Assembly (NCBI GenBank): GCA_900095095.1
Contig: FMBT01000423.1
Coordinates: forward strand, 62,001 to 126,000
Direction of reading: 5' to 3'
DNA from: Fragilariopsis cylindrus CCMP1102
Taxonomy: Eukaryota > Bacillariophyta > Bacillariophyceae > Bacillariales > Bacillariaceae
Length of the DNA stretch: 64,000 nt
Under the pieces are notes generated by a model. The model did no database searches. It was not told the DNA's origin and saw nothing but the letters and a program-made list of their open reading frames with translations. A program made the position numbers and the translations under genes. Shown here one piece after another: positions 22,651-33,517 of this stretch (within the stretch, counting starts at the first letter, position 1; each line of letters begins with the position of its first letter).

Positions 22651-23321
22651 ACACCTTTGTCTATCAACACACACCAACTTAAAAAACTGCTGTCTGTTCA
22701 CTACGCCGTGAGTGAGCGAACGACAACAACCCACATACCCGTCCGATCTTTTATCGATATCGATCGACACACACCTTTCCTTATGCTGTGATCTATGTAT
22801 AATACTTGAAGTATATACAACAATAAAAACATATTGATCCCATACACACAAACTACTACTACTACTCTTCTACTTTCTATTATATCTCTAGCTAGCATTC
22901 TCTTCACAACTTAATTTCGTATCGTCTACATGAATCGATTAATTCATTCATTCATTCGTTTGTCCACCGCTGCTCTACTCAGTACAACACATACTGTACA
23001 CACATACATTCTTCTCTTAATGTCCTTCTCATCGTCTCTCCTCTATCTAAAGCCATACGGTATCTCATAATTAGTGCAATTGTCACAGAGCAAACGATAT
23101 GCTTACGTACGAAGGCGCGACTCGACTCCTCTCCTTTTTCGAATTGTTCCATCCATGTCTACATTACAAGTAGAACAGGAACCGGAAGTTCGCAAGTGGC
23201 GACTACGCTAACAAAGCCAAGCGGTACAATACGTACCTCTCGTTTCAAAACATACATACAGTAATATACATATTATTTTTGCTAAGGAGGATCATCAAAG
23301 CAGGTACAGTATCACAACAAG

Positions 23322-23360
<39 letters not shown>

Positions 23361-23924
23361 AAAGGAGAGGTAGAGATAGGGATAAGCGGTCTACTATCTA
23401 GCGAAGAAACAAATTTTGTAAGTGCGGTACGGTATGGTACGGTACGGCATCGTACGGTCCTAGCATACCAAATAATACACCATATAGAAAGAAAACATCT
23501 CTATTGATACTACTATTTTGTACTACTACTACTACTACTACTAAAGCTGCTCTAGAGATACAGGAAATGTGAAATTTGAAATCGATCTATTTTAGAGCTT
23601 TATGATACTACGATTCCTTATTCATTTTTTTCTATGATTAATATAATTACAGTAACTTTCTTCCCGGGATTTTCTTTTTTACAACTAAGAAAGTTACAAT
23701 ATTATCATTCCCAATCCCCATTTTCTTTTCTTTTTATTTACGTATAATTTGTTATTTCCCTTTCAGTCTCATCTAAACCTTCTTGTAATGTAGCCAGCGG
23801 AACTAGATTCGACATCGATTCAACAGAACCGGAATCATCACTTGAATTGACACTTGCAACAGAGAAGGTTTACATGGAATAATGCATGGCGTGCGTCACG
23901 TGCCGTCCTCATCTCATGTCATCT
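22651..23924. other. intergenic with CA and CTA microsatellites
   Basis: No gene apparent. It contains ACT repeats near 22851-22866, a CA run at about 23329-23354, GGTAC-type repeats near 23420-23455 and an ACT run at 23521-23542. A short coding-like stretch on + near 23780-23870 is too weak to call. Confidence 0.6.
23329..23354. repeat. CA dinucleotide microsatellite
   Basis: Thirteen or so uninterrupted CA units, read directly. Confidence 0.9.
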
Positions 23925-24773
23925 CTATTTTTTTGTGAAAGACATAATACCAGGTATAGCATTTTCGTAAAAAGTTAATCCTTTAATTATTAAAGTTTGA
24001 GGTGTCAGATCATTGTTTTCATCAGCAACTCGTTCTAACAAGTCTGTTAATAACATGTCATCACCTGCATGTTGCGGCACATGTTTCTGTTGCCATCCCA
24101 ATGGCAGTGGTCCAATATATCCATGCACATATTCGACTGGACCGCTGCCATTGGGAACATGAATATGTATATCTTCCGTTCGAGTTTCCTCATCATAAAG
24201 ACCATCGTATAAATGAATAATTAGACCATCTATATTGAATCGTTGTACATCGACTCCACCCAGTCGTATTTTAATTCCAGCTAATGAACTTAATGGGAAA
24301 CCATCAGTAGTAAGATTATCGCTACTACCTTTATCAAAGCCTAAATATATATACCAGGAATCACGATCATCACGATCATCATCGTAACTATATCGTTCAG
24401 CATGTTTGAATGATCCTTCATAATGGACAGGTGTACCATTCGTACCTGTAATCTGTACAAGTAAACGTTCATTTTCTCTAGATTTCAATTCATTATTTTC
24501 TTGTATCAACCCTGCGACCGTACGATCGTTGAGAATAGCTGCAACTAACGGTGCTGAATCTGATGCTGACATGAAACAATAATTACTTCTCCTGCACGTT
24601 GTATTTGAATTTGTATTTGTATTAGAATCTTCCTGATCTAATGGGGGAGGGTAATCGATGTACGGATGTACTAGCAGGACTGCCTTCTTTAATGCGTTTG
24701 TGTGAGGATGAGGGATTGATTGATCTGATGAGGGTGATGGCCCGTTCTGCTTGATGAGGGCCTTAGGCCGCAT
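23925..24773 (-). CDS. unknown protein, diatom-type hypothetical
   Basis: The frame from 24773 encodes 282 residues. Met at 24572 (MSASDSAPLVAAILNDRTVA) is the likelier start and gives 215 residues, because the part before it is low-complexity with no leader character. A short predicted coiled coil (VAGLIQENNELKSRENERLL) is followed by a beta-rich region (LVQITGTNGTPVHYEGSF, IYLGFDKGSSDNL, GIKIRLGGVDVQRFNIDGL). This suggests a small beta-sandwich after an oligomerisation helix. I recognise the general type from diatom gene sets but no named domain. Its 5' flank (24866-25255) is one copy of a duplicated segment. Confidence 0.65.
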   Translation of the reverse strand: MRPKALIKQNGPSPSSDQSIPHPHTNALKKAVLLVHPYIDYPPPLDQEDSNTNTNSNTTCRRSNYCFMSASDSAPLVAAILNDRTVAGLIQENNELKSRENERLLVQITGTNGTPVHYEGSFKHAERYSYDDDRDDRDSWYIYLGFDKGSSDNLTTDGFPLSSLAGIKIRLGGVDVQRFNIDGLIIHLYDGLYDEETRTEDIHIHVPNGSGPVEYVHGYIGPLPLGWQQKHVPQHAGDDMLLTDLLERVADENNDLTPQTLIIKGLTFYENAIPGIMSFTKK

Positions 24774-25404
24774 CGCATTGGTTTCCCTACAGTAGACAAT
24801 CCTTGACTCGTTGAATGAATCGAAATCGAAACTTCATGCCACAGAACATAACAAACAACAATAATCGAAGAATCGAATGAATCGACGTTCAACGAATGGA
24901 TGAATGAATCGAATGAATCAATCCTTTTGTCAAGCAATTGAGTCCCTGATCGATATTATACGGGATTCGTTGACACTTACTTTAGCTAGCGTGCTTTTTG
25001 AACGAAATTTTAATCACGTCAAAGCAAGAAGAAGCAAACTCTTTTCAAATTTTCTCTGCTTACTAACTTAACGTTACTGTACTACAGTAGCTGTAGCGAG
25101 CGCTAATTTAGCCAGGAGTTCCGCGCGTTAAAATTAACACACGCTAAGACTCGGAAAAGATGCAAAAGGGTTCTTTAGAGACGAGCATCAAAAACATTTT
25201 GCGCGTGTGTTTGTTAGTTAGTGGTTCTGTTCTGTTGAAGAGATTTCTAATATGACCATATGCGGCAACTCAAACTATCGCACGTGAAAAACGACGATTT
25301 TCTAACTAGTATGGTACTGTACTGTACTGTACATTTTATGCTATTATGTTTGTTGAAATCTTTTGTTCGTTACAATAAAAACCATGGTCGATTCGATTTA
25401 TAGA
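24774..25404. other. intergenic carrying copy 1 of a direct duplication
   Basis: Promoter side of the 23925-24773 gene. About 24879-25255 matches 27385-27610 in the same orientation, with about 140 extra bases in this copy (about 25003-25142). Confidence 0.7.
24879..25255 (+). repeat. direct duplication, copy 1 (pairs with 27385-27610)
   Basis: The two copies share GCAATTGAGTCCCTGATCGA, ATATTATACGGGA-TCGTTGAC and GCGTGTGTTTGTTAGT. Between these blocks this copy carries about 140 bases absent from the other. The ends of that extra piece contain AGCGTG and CACGCT, which may be a short inverted repeat of an inserted element. Confidence 0.75.
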
Positions 25405-26655
25405 CTAGCTCATTCGCTCGCTTTTGGGCTCGTAGGACCATATCAAATATGCAAAATAAATAACTCCTGCTTCTGTCCCCGCAAGGTCGTGGAGGATGTG
25501 AAAGACGTAGTTCAATTGAGACAGATCATCTTGTGTGGGATTGAAGGGTGGAGCGGTATTGCCAAAGATGGCAAGAGCGAAAATGAATGCAAGATTTACC
25601 ACGACAGAAAGAATAGCAACAGTGGTCATCTTGTCTCCGAAGATTTCTCTGCCTTTCAACCAGATGGGAATGAAGGGCACAGCCAAGCCAGCAATGCACG
25701 GGGCTTTTGTGCCTCCCACGGCTCTCAAAGTTTCTTCCCAATCTCCTGGAACATAGCTGGGGTAGGGGAGTTCAAACGCGTTTGCCATCCCCACAGGGTA
25801 CCAGAGGCAAATTGCACCGAGGACGAGAAAATTGATGGCATTCCAAAACTTGTCGCTTTCTAATGCGGTACCCCAGAGCGAAAATGCCGAGGTCAAAAAG
25901 AAGTAGAATGAAAAATTAAAGATATGGAATTCCTTGTCGTAGTACCTAATGAAATGGAACCGAATAAATTTGGATTGAGTGAAGTGCATTGGTAATCGGA
26001 TCGGACAGGAGATAGCGATTAAAACAAAAACTTACCAGCTATCAATAATATGCCAACAAGTCTCGATACCCAAACCCATTGCACACAATGCAAAACTAAG
26101 TATCATCAGAGCCGGGTTGAATTGTGGGTGATCTTGTTGAATAATTTCTCCCTTGTCTTCGACACTCAAAAAAATCAATGGAGTGATGAACGTAAGCGGG
26201 AGTATGTGTGTGAAAATCAATGCAAAGGAAAGGAGTCCATTATCAGCGAAAAACTTGGAGAATTCGAAGTATCGATCAGTTGCCTCAAGTTCGTTGATTT
26301 TGATAAAATGGTCGTTCTGAAGAAGCGTCAAGTCGAAATAGACAAATGAGAAGATTATAGTCGCGAGGATCCCCAAAGGGATAAAATCTTGTGGTGACAG
26401 AAGCTTCTTGTTCAAAAGATCGATATCATTGGAGGTCGATGTGGCGTCGAGACGCTGCACTTTGCTCTCCGTTTCAGTGCCCTCGGGCGAAACCCGTAGT
26501 GCACTACAGTCGTCTAAGTATCTGGCAATCTTCATTGTATCCATCCCATTACCGGTAATCGTAACAATCCTTCTACCATTGGGCGCCACAAATGCGTTGC
26601 AAAAACATGACCCGCCGAGGAGTCCGGAGAGGATGATTGATGGCCAAATCTTCAT
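25405..26655 (-). CDS. plastid-targeted multi-spanning membrane protein of unknown function; two exons
   Basis: Exons 26655-26036 and 25945-25405 join into 386 residues. The intron 26035-25946 (GTAAGT...TAG) restores the frame at HIIDSW|YYDKEF. A signal peptide ending CFCNAF|VAP at residues 1-22 is a diatom plastid presequence. About eight hydrophobic helices follow residue 90. Conserved-looking polar residues sit inside them: IFTHILP, ETCWHIIDSW and VFHILHDLAGTE. Buried His/Asp in several helices recall metal-binding membrane hydrolases of the CREST type (ceramidase/PAQR), but the match is only in pattern and I would not name it. The gene is visibly less AT-rich than its flanks and lies between the two copies of the 24.9/27.4-kb direct duplication. 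Confidence 0.75.
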
Positions 26656-28088
26656 TGTGTCTTAGGTCACGGGCAATATATGCAAATTGGATTTGCAGGA
26701 AATGAGGGTTACTGAACGCGGGATTTGATACTACTCGAACGTGGAGTGAGTAACATTATTTGATTATTTTTACAATATTATACACTTACTTGTATACTAA
26801 GAGTCAGCAAAGTAAATAGTTGAAGTTGAGTGAAATTGGAAGTTTGTTATTGGTCAAACGGTTGTAATTTCGGATCAGTTTCTACTGTTTAAAACCTTCT
26901 TCTCATCGGTTGAAACGTGATAGTGTACGACGTTATGATAGTAATAGAAGTGCCAATCGGAGGGCATCTGTGTGTGGTGTCAACATTAATACTCCGAACA
27001 AAACGTGTAAGGCAGATTGTGGTTGTCAGACAACGAAAGCTCCTTACTTTTCGATTTACAATAGGTTATGTAATTGCAGCATACCCCTGTTTTCAAAAAA
27101 TATCTTATTAAAAAGCAATCATGTGTATAAGAAGTGCACGCAGTTAATAAAGTAATTGAGGTGTCTATTCTGTTTCCAGTCTGCTTGTATTGAATTGAAA
27201 CACACGATAGCTCGTGTTAAAGCGCTTAAATATTGAAAAAGTGACAGTTAGATTTGCAGTATGTGTTTCGCGAAATTTTAGCGCGCACGCTACGATGTTA
27301 CATACATAACGTTACTGCATAAAATGAATGATGCGCGTTTCTACGGTGGTGATTCTACGTGAGTGGAGACTCTAGAATAGACGTTCATCGAATGAATGAA
27401 TGAATCGAATGAATCGAATCCTTTTGTTAGCAATTGAGTCCCTGATCGATATTATACGGGACTCGTTGACACTTACTTTTGCTAGCGTGTTTTTTTCCGG
27501 GAAAAAGATGCCGAAGGGTTAGAGAAAGAGGTTAGAGAAAGAGCATCAGCAACATTTTACGCGTGTGTTTGTTAGTGAAGTTCGGTTCAGTGGAAGAGAT
27601 CTATAATATATCGTTGATGTTGCTTGCGCTTTTAAGAATAAAAAAGAAACAGAAGAAAATAAAATCGAAACAGACAAAATCACAATGATGGAACAACAGA
27701 CAACAGACAATAATATACGACGTCGTCCCGTGAGCGTGAGGACGACATAGTATACGATGATGATTGATAAATGGCGACATTTCGCTGTGTCTGTTGGGGT
27801 AGTTAGCGATTGAAAAAATTAAAACGTGTTCGATATGATTTTTTTTCGCGTAATAGTTTAAGAACCAACAGCATCGACGAATGGTTTTAAAACTAACTAG
27901 CACTCGGCACGAGTTAATTCGATAGAATAGAGGAGGGAGGTATATTTTTTGACAAATCAACAAAACACAAGGCAAAATAGTGTACAACAAAAAGCTCACA
28001 ATTTTTTTCTTTTGCTTAATTCCAAAAGACTTTTAACTTACTTACTCAACAAACTTCTACAAGTTACTTTTCAATCTCTTCAATCAAG
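26656..28088. other. intergenic carrying copy 2 of the direct duplication
   Basis: Divergent promoter region between the plastid membrane protein and the 28089 gene. Apart from the duplication (27385-27610) only short frames are seen. A 132-codon frame at 27601-27999 on the minus strand looks non-coding. Confidence 0.6.
27385..27610 (+). repeat. direct duplication, copy 2 (pairs with 24879-25255)
   Basis: Same orientation as copy 1, about 2.5 kb away. It lacks the roughly 140-base internal segment of copy 1, so it may show the empty site of an insertion. Confidence 0.75.
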
Positions 28089-29471
28089 ATGATGAATATG
28101 ATCCTTAGCCTTGAGCTCGCCGTCCTCCGTCTCGGATTCGACTACCTCTGTTGCTCTGCCTCGATGTCCTGGGACTACATCGTCAAGCCTACCATGGCCG
28201 TCCTCTCTACCAACGTGGTCGGTCAAGTTTTTGTATGTTTCCTCCTGTATTTAGCTGTCCATGCAGGTACTGTCGTCCTCAACGACTGCATCAAGACAAC
28301 TATCAAGACAATCATCAATGCCATCCAGTGGCTGATTGATGATATGGGAAGTGCCTTCAATGCATTCCTTTATATCATCGTCATGATTATCGGTGCGCCC
28401 ATCTTCTTGGTGTACGATGCTGTCTGTCAGATTTACAATCTGGTCTACGACTTCTTCGTCATTGAAGAAGATCATCTCAAGATCATTTCTGTCTACACGA
28501 CTGTGTTACAACTCATCACCTGTCCTCTTTGGAACATCACCGGGTTCCTTATCAAGAAGATGATGAATGCTTATGCTTATATTGCCACCGCCGATGGTAG
28601 CGGTAGTGGTAGCATTCCCGATTTGACTCCTGCTACTCCCGAACGACGTCCTCGTTCCGCATCAGAGTATTCTCCTCCACGATTCTATCGTCGAAAAGGC
28701 TATACCAAAGAACGAACTCTACCGGTATTCGTCAATGACTTCTATCTCGATCTTGACAAGTTTGTTGACTTGGAGAAGAAATCGGAAGTTCCAGCACCAG
28801 CACCTACTGCTCCTGCTCAACCGGAAGTTGCAGCACCAGCACCGGCTCAAGAACCTGCACCTGTTGCTGCACCTGTTGCTGCACCTGTTGCTGCACCTGT
28901 TGTTGCACCTGTTGCTGCACCTGTTGCTGCTCAAGAACCTGCACCTGTTCGTGCTCGTATCACAAGACGTCGTCGTACCTTTGTTACTACCGTGAAATCT
29001 TCCACAAAAAGATCTCAACGTTGGTATATGACAAACGAGGAGAATGATGATGGTTACAATGAGCTCGATCGATCGCGATCTGGATCTAGATTGAAGACGT
29101 GCACCGATGAAGAATATTTTAAAGGAGTTGCTCAAAAGGCATTCCCTACCGATGAATTTATGAAGACGACGAGCAGCCGTCCATTCAACAACAAGGAAAC
29201 ACTATCACCAGCATCATCATCGGTACAACAACAACAAGATGATTATCAATTCGCAGCAATGCTATCATCGGTACAACAACAAGTGTTTGATGATCCTGAT
29301 GTAGCGGTCGTCATTTCTCAATTTGCAGCAATGCAAATTACCTCCAGTAAGAAGGATGATGAAATGATCATTGATGAAACTGTTGAGGAGGGTGATGACA
29401 CGTACATGCGTCCCCAAGAAGATGCAATCTGGGATTATATCGAGACTGCATGGGAAGACGACAACCTATAA
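28089..29471 (+). CDS. unknown membrane protein with Pro-Ala-Val repeat tail
   Basis: A 460-residue protein of no family I recognise. The first 170 residues contain about three hydrophobic segments (VGQVFVCFLLYLAVHAGTV, LYIIVMIIGAPIFLVYDAVC, VLQLITCPLWNITGFLI) with Asp/Lys-containing loops between them. Then comes a basic stretch (RRKGYTKERTLP), an acidic helix (DFYLDLDKFVDLEKK), a tandem PVAAPVAA repeat (about 28840-28950) and a second basic block (RARITRRRRTF). The C-terminal 150 residues are acidic and Gln-rich. The coding sequence uses many C-ending codons, unlike most genes here, which suggests good expression. Either Met at 28089 or 28092 can start. Possibly an envelope- or cytoskeleton-linked membrane protein; that is a guess. 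Confidence 0.7.
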   Translation: MMNMILSLELAVLRLGFDYLCCSASMSWDYIVKPTMAVLSTNVVGQVFVCFLLYLAVHAGTVVLNDCIKTTIKTIINAIQWLIDDMGSAFNAFLYIIVMIIGAPIFLVYDAVCQIYNLVYDFFVIEEDHLKIISVYTTVLQLITCPLWNITGFLIKKMMNAYAYIATADGSGSGSIPDLTPATPERRPRSASEYSPPRFYRRKGYTKERTLPVFVNDFYLDLDKFVDLEKKSEVPAPAPTAPAQPEVAAPAPAQEPAPVAAPVAAPVAAPVVAPVAAPVAAQEPAPVRARITRRRRTFVTTVKSSTKRSQRWYMTNEENDDGYNELDRSRSGSRLKTCTDEEYFKGVAQKAFPTDEFMKTTSSRPFNNKETLSPASSSVQQQQDDYQFAAMLSSVQQQVFDDPDVAVVISQFAAMQITSSKKDDEMIIDETVEEGDDTYMRPQEDAIWDYIETAWEDDNL

Positions 29472-31267
29472 ATATATAGGTGGTATGTAAAAAAACAACA
29501 ACAATTGTCGTAAATTAAAAATCATTATGTACATTATATAAAATGAAACGGACGGTGAAATCAATTATTGAATTGGAATTGAAATCGGAAAGGGAGTGGG
29601 AATGGTTTGGAATGATTCGAATGGTTATTATATTATGATTACGTGCTTATTTATGTTGGCAGGATGGGATGGGATTCGTTTTTGACTCTACGTTTTTGGT
29701 TGATGTTGATTATAATACTGTTTTTTTGTGGTTGGTTGGTTGGGTGGTCATTGGGGTATCTTATTATTATGAATTATTATTATTGGTTTAAAAATTGTGA
29801 GTATGTATTTTCGTTTGATTAGTGTAAGGGGGACGGCCCCATTTGTACATGATTCTAAAGGAGTTAAGTAGGACAGGAACCTGTGAACGGATGTACGCAT
29901 CTGGTTGACACAGCTGTCTGAAAGGTGATGGATAGTCAATTGAAAAATGGTGGCATAAAGGTAGAAATCAACCCACCCCTTTGGCAGCAACCCACATACC
30001 TACCCGGAATACATGATACATGCACTAGGCCATTCGTGGCTGAAACGAAAATATATACGATCATTTTTTAAACTAAATAATAATAACAATAATATATGCA
30101 CCCGATGGGCAACGGCAACTCGAATAGAAAACTGGTATTTTGGACAACGGATGACTTTAAGCAACGAGGAAGAGGCGGATGATAGGATTTCCAACAACGT
30201 TATGGTGCACAACAATCAGATATATAGTATACCGGGTACAATCATTGACCTGTGTTCACTTCACTTTTTCTATTACGATTTTGTGGATGGAAAATGAGAT
30301 AAAATAAATCTCTTGTAAAATAACAAAAAAAATATTATAAAAATAAAAATAAAAAATAAAAGATATATGCATAAAAAGATATGTATAGCAAAATAAAATA
30401 AAAAATTTGTTAAAAAAAACAAAATCCACTTCGTTTATTCTATACACTTTTAAACAGTCTTACCACTAGCTAGAGTTACTATATATATATATTCATATCG
30501 TTCATCCTCTATTTAGACGTACAGTAGAGAGCATACCGTCCGGTATAGCAAAAATACAACTACTTTTTTGTTTCGTTGACTACGTACGTTCCTTCCAGCA
30601 GGAGTTATTGAGTGCATGGTATGTTATGGCCTAATAGTATTATAATAGATTGATTCAATCGTAATGATAGTTATTTGGATTTATTTTGTTGTATTGAGTA
30701 TCGTTCCATCATTATCTTTGTTTTTTGATTTCTCATGGGGTTGAAACGGGTGACCTTAGCCCTCTATTTTGTTGGTAGATCTTAATATTTTAAGGTTTTA
30801 GAGTGTTAATTACGCGCACAAAATTCCTCGCGTGGTAAAGTTAGCGTTGCACGGACGGAGGAAGTACGTCAATTCACAATTTACGTTCAATCGATCAAAA
30901 ATCAATCAACATCATACCATGCTCATTCAATTTCACAACTACATACCACAATGGGATGTACCTTGCTGCAACTTCTCTTCACAGTAGGAATATAAGAATA
31001 ATAAGAAAGACATCCGTAGATACAGTTGCAGTCGTCGTCGTTGACTATTTTCTCGTGGCATTAGTTTCGATTCTAGGGAGGCGGTACGGTGCAACTTTCG
31101 ATTTTCTCTACTACTCGGTGCCCATAACAGTTAGCAACGTATTAAGAGAAGATATATTTGCATTACATCCTGGTTAGGTGTAAATGAACAAATCTTACAA
31201 ACAAAAATTCAAATCAGAAATAACAACAACAGCAACGACGGTACGCGACGGTACGTACTAGTAGCTG
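29472..31267. other. intergenic, AT-rich, with a solo MITE end
   Basis: No gene supported. The sequence at 30820-30865 (TTAGCGTTGCACGG followed by GGAGGAAG and TA) matches the right end of the MITE at 10204-10405, with 4 extra bases. No left end was found. The + frames at 30013 and 30956 show no coding character. Confidence 0.55.
30820..30867. mobile_element. solo right end of the Stowaway-like MITE family
   Basis: Contains AGTTAGCGTTGCACGGACGG and ends GAGGAAG followed by TA. It matches the terminal repeat at 10386-10405 apart from a small duplication (ACGG). No matching left terminus within about 300 bases. Confidence 0.5.
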
Positions 31268-33517
31268 TTGATTTCATTTCTAAACAGATCCGGTCCGCCT
31301 TGTAGAATAATATCAGGAAGTATGAATACTACTTGCTGCAAGATGATTCATGACAAGAACGAAGACAGCAGTAAGATATCTGCTACTGATAGTCCTTCCA
31401 CTACAAGTAGTAGTAGTACCGCAACAATAATTGCTACAACGGATACAACATGTAGAAACAACAACAACAATCCGTGTTCGAACAACGCCATCGGTAGCAA
31501 TGGCGGTGGTGTTGCTGCTATTCTTCGCGCGAATAATGATAACGATCCACCGAACTACTACGGCGACAGCAGTAACAGCAGCAGCAATAATATCGATGAC
31601 GATAAGAAGAGGGATATCATCATCACCAATCGCGTTGTTGGACAAATTAAAATAACGAAGGAAGAAATAAATCCGTGCTCGAACAACGTCATCGGTAGCA
31701 ATGGCGATGGCATTGCTATTCTTCGCGCGAATAATGATAACGATCCGAACAACTACTACGGCGACAGCAGCAGCAGCAATAACGATGGCGTTCAGAATAG
31801 GGATATCTTCACCAAACGCGCTGGACAAATTAAGATAAAGAAGGAAGAAATAAAAGGTATGCAGCACTATAATAATGATAATAATAATACATACCTCGCG
31901 AGTTGTGATAAAAATAAAAATAATAATAATAATAATCTTGATGATAACTCTTATGCTGATTGGGAAGTTGGTAGTTGGTGTTGGCTGCTACCCACTGCTA
32001 AAAATCATAAAGATGATATAACCAATACTACTGATAGGAAGAGAAAACAAAAGCAGAAGTCTCTCCTCGATAATAATACTATCAATGAGGATGGCAACGA
32101 TGTCAATTATGGTGATCCTCCTCCTGCTGCTGCTGGGAATAATGCGTCCATTAGGAATGATGACGGCATATACAAGGACAACGACAACGACAACGAAGAA
32201 GAACCAATGAAGAAAAAGATGAGGATGAAAGACAACGAGGATAAGAATAATGAACACATAACTGATACCACCACCCCCATGAACGATACTATCAAAACCA
32301 AGAATAATCGTCGCGATAATAAGGATGATAATGGTTATGAATCATGGATGACAGGGAACTGGTGTTGGCTCCTACCCGCTGATCGTAGTATAGAGTTGAA
32401 ACGGTGGAAGTCGGATACGAACACCGGTCAACTCAATAGCAGCAGCAGTTGTAGCAGTAGCAACAGCAACAAAGACGACGATGATGATGATGAAGAGTTG
32501 GTCATTAAACAAGGAGGAAAGAGCGGCAACGATGGTCCCCGAGAAGAAGATATTAGCGATCAAGATATCGATGACGATGATAAGGATAAGGATAAGGATA
32601 ATGATGGTTACGAATCATGGACGGTAGGGAATTGGTGTTGGATATTACCTCCTTCATCAGATGAATCGATGACTGAAGAAACCGCAGAACATCGTCGAAC
32701 GGGTGTTGTCCCTACCGTCAACGACACTACTAATATTCGTGTCCGTAGTTCACCTCGTCGCCGTTGTAGCTCCTCCTCCGTTCATCGTCTCCTACACGAC
32801 GATGATGAAGACGACGACGACGACGACGACTTTGAGGATAATCGTAATAATGAACGAATTAATTCAAATACAGGAAAAATCACCATGAGCTACAAAAGAT
32901 GGCATACTGAAATATGGCACGAAATGTACCAGAGACTTGCTGCGTACAAAAAACAGCACTACGACTCTACTAGTGTTCCTCAAGGGTATAAAGCAGACCC
33001 AAAACTCGCAATTTGGGTTACGACTCAACGGACACTGTATAGGAAGAATGAAATTTCCGAAGAGCGGATCAATTATCTTGATTCGATTAGTTTTGTTTGG
33101 AAAACTTTAGAAATATTTCCATGGGATGAAATGTTCCAACGGCTTGTGACTTATAAAAAGAAGTTCAAGTCCACATTAGTTCCGCAGAAGTATCCATATC
33201 TTGGACGGTGGGTGAGTACACAGCGGGCATATTATAATAAAAAAGAACTTTCCGTAGAGCGGATCAATCTTCTTGAGTCGATTGGTTTTGTTTGGAATCC
33301 ACTTGATGAGCAATGGATGGTAATGTACCAAAAACTTGTGACTTACAAGAAACAGCATAGGTCAACCAAAGTGCCGTGGAATTATACGGATGATCCAAAA
33401 TTAGGCATATGGGTCATGCGTCAACGTCAAGTCTATAATAGTACCAATTCGAGTATTTTGACAAAAAAGCGCCAGGAACTTCTTAGTTCCATTGATTTTA
33501 CTTGGTCAGCGAATTAA
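31268..33517 (+). CDS. protein with three HA domains and a triple WCWLLP-type repeat
   Basis: A 749-residue frame (Met at 31322 is an alternative start). Residues about 66-200 contain a tandem duplication (31465-31660 and 31669-31855) with core CSNN(A/V)IGSNG and ILRANNDNDP, ending in a lysine-rich QIKI-KKEEI. Three copies of a Trp motif follow near residues 229, 356 and 447: Y-(A/E)-(D/S)-W-x-x-G-(S/N)-W-C-W-(L/I)-L-P, separated by long charged linkers. The C-terminus has three HA domains (about 549-614, 619-678, 682-746), each with YQRL-x-x-YKK, VP, W-V-x-x-Q-R and a final (F)xW. There is no helicase core. HA domains probably bind nucleic acid. The Trp repeats look like short docking or folding modules of unknown role. 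Confidence 0.8.
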   Translation: MISFLNRSGPPCRIISGSMNTTCCKMIHDKNEDSSKISATDSPSTTSSSSTATIIATTDTTCRNNNNNPCSNNAIGSNGGGVAAILRANNDNDPPNYYGDSSNSSSNNIDDDKKRDIIITNRVVGQIKITKEEINPCSNNVIGSNGDGIAILRANNDNDPNNYYGDSSSSNNDGVQNRDIFTKRAGQIKIKKEEIKGMQHYNNDNNNTYLASCDKNKNNNNNNLDDNSYADWEVGSWCWLLPTAKNHKDDITNTTDRKRKQKQKSLLDNNTINEDGNDVNYGDPPPAAAGNNASIRNDDGIYKDNDNDNEEEPMKKKMRMKDNEDKNNEHITDTTTPMNDTIKTKNNRRDNKDDNGYESWMTGNWCWLLPADRSIELKRWKSDTNTGQLNSSSSCSSSNSNKDDDDDDEELVIKQGGKSGNDGPREEDISDQDIDDDDKDKDKDNDGYESWTVGNWCWILPPSSDESMTEETAEHRRTGVVPTVNDTTNIRVRSSPRRRCSSSSVHRLLHDDDEDDDDDDDFEDNRNNERINSNTGKITMSYKRWHTEIWHEMYQRLAAYKKQHYDSTSVPQGYKADPKLAIWVTTQRTLYRKNEISEERINYLDSISFVWKTLEIFPWDEMFQRLVTYKKKFKSTLVPQKYPYLGRWVSTQRAYYNKKELSVERINLLESIGFVWNPLDEQWMVMYQKLVTYKKQHRSTKVPWNYTDDPKLGIWVMRQRQVYNSTNSSILTKKRQELLSSIDFTWSAN

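Noticed and set aside
27601-27999. 132-codon minus-strand frame
   Set aside because: Composition is erratic, it overlaps the duplicated segment and shows no domain or leader.
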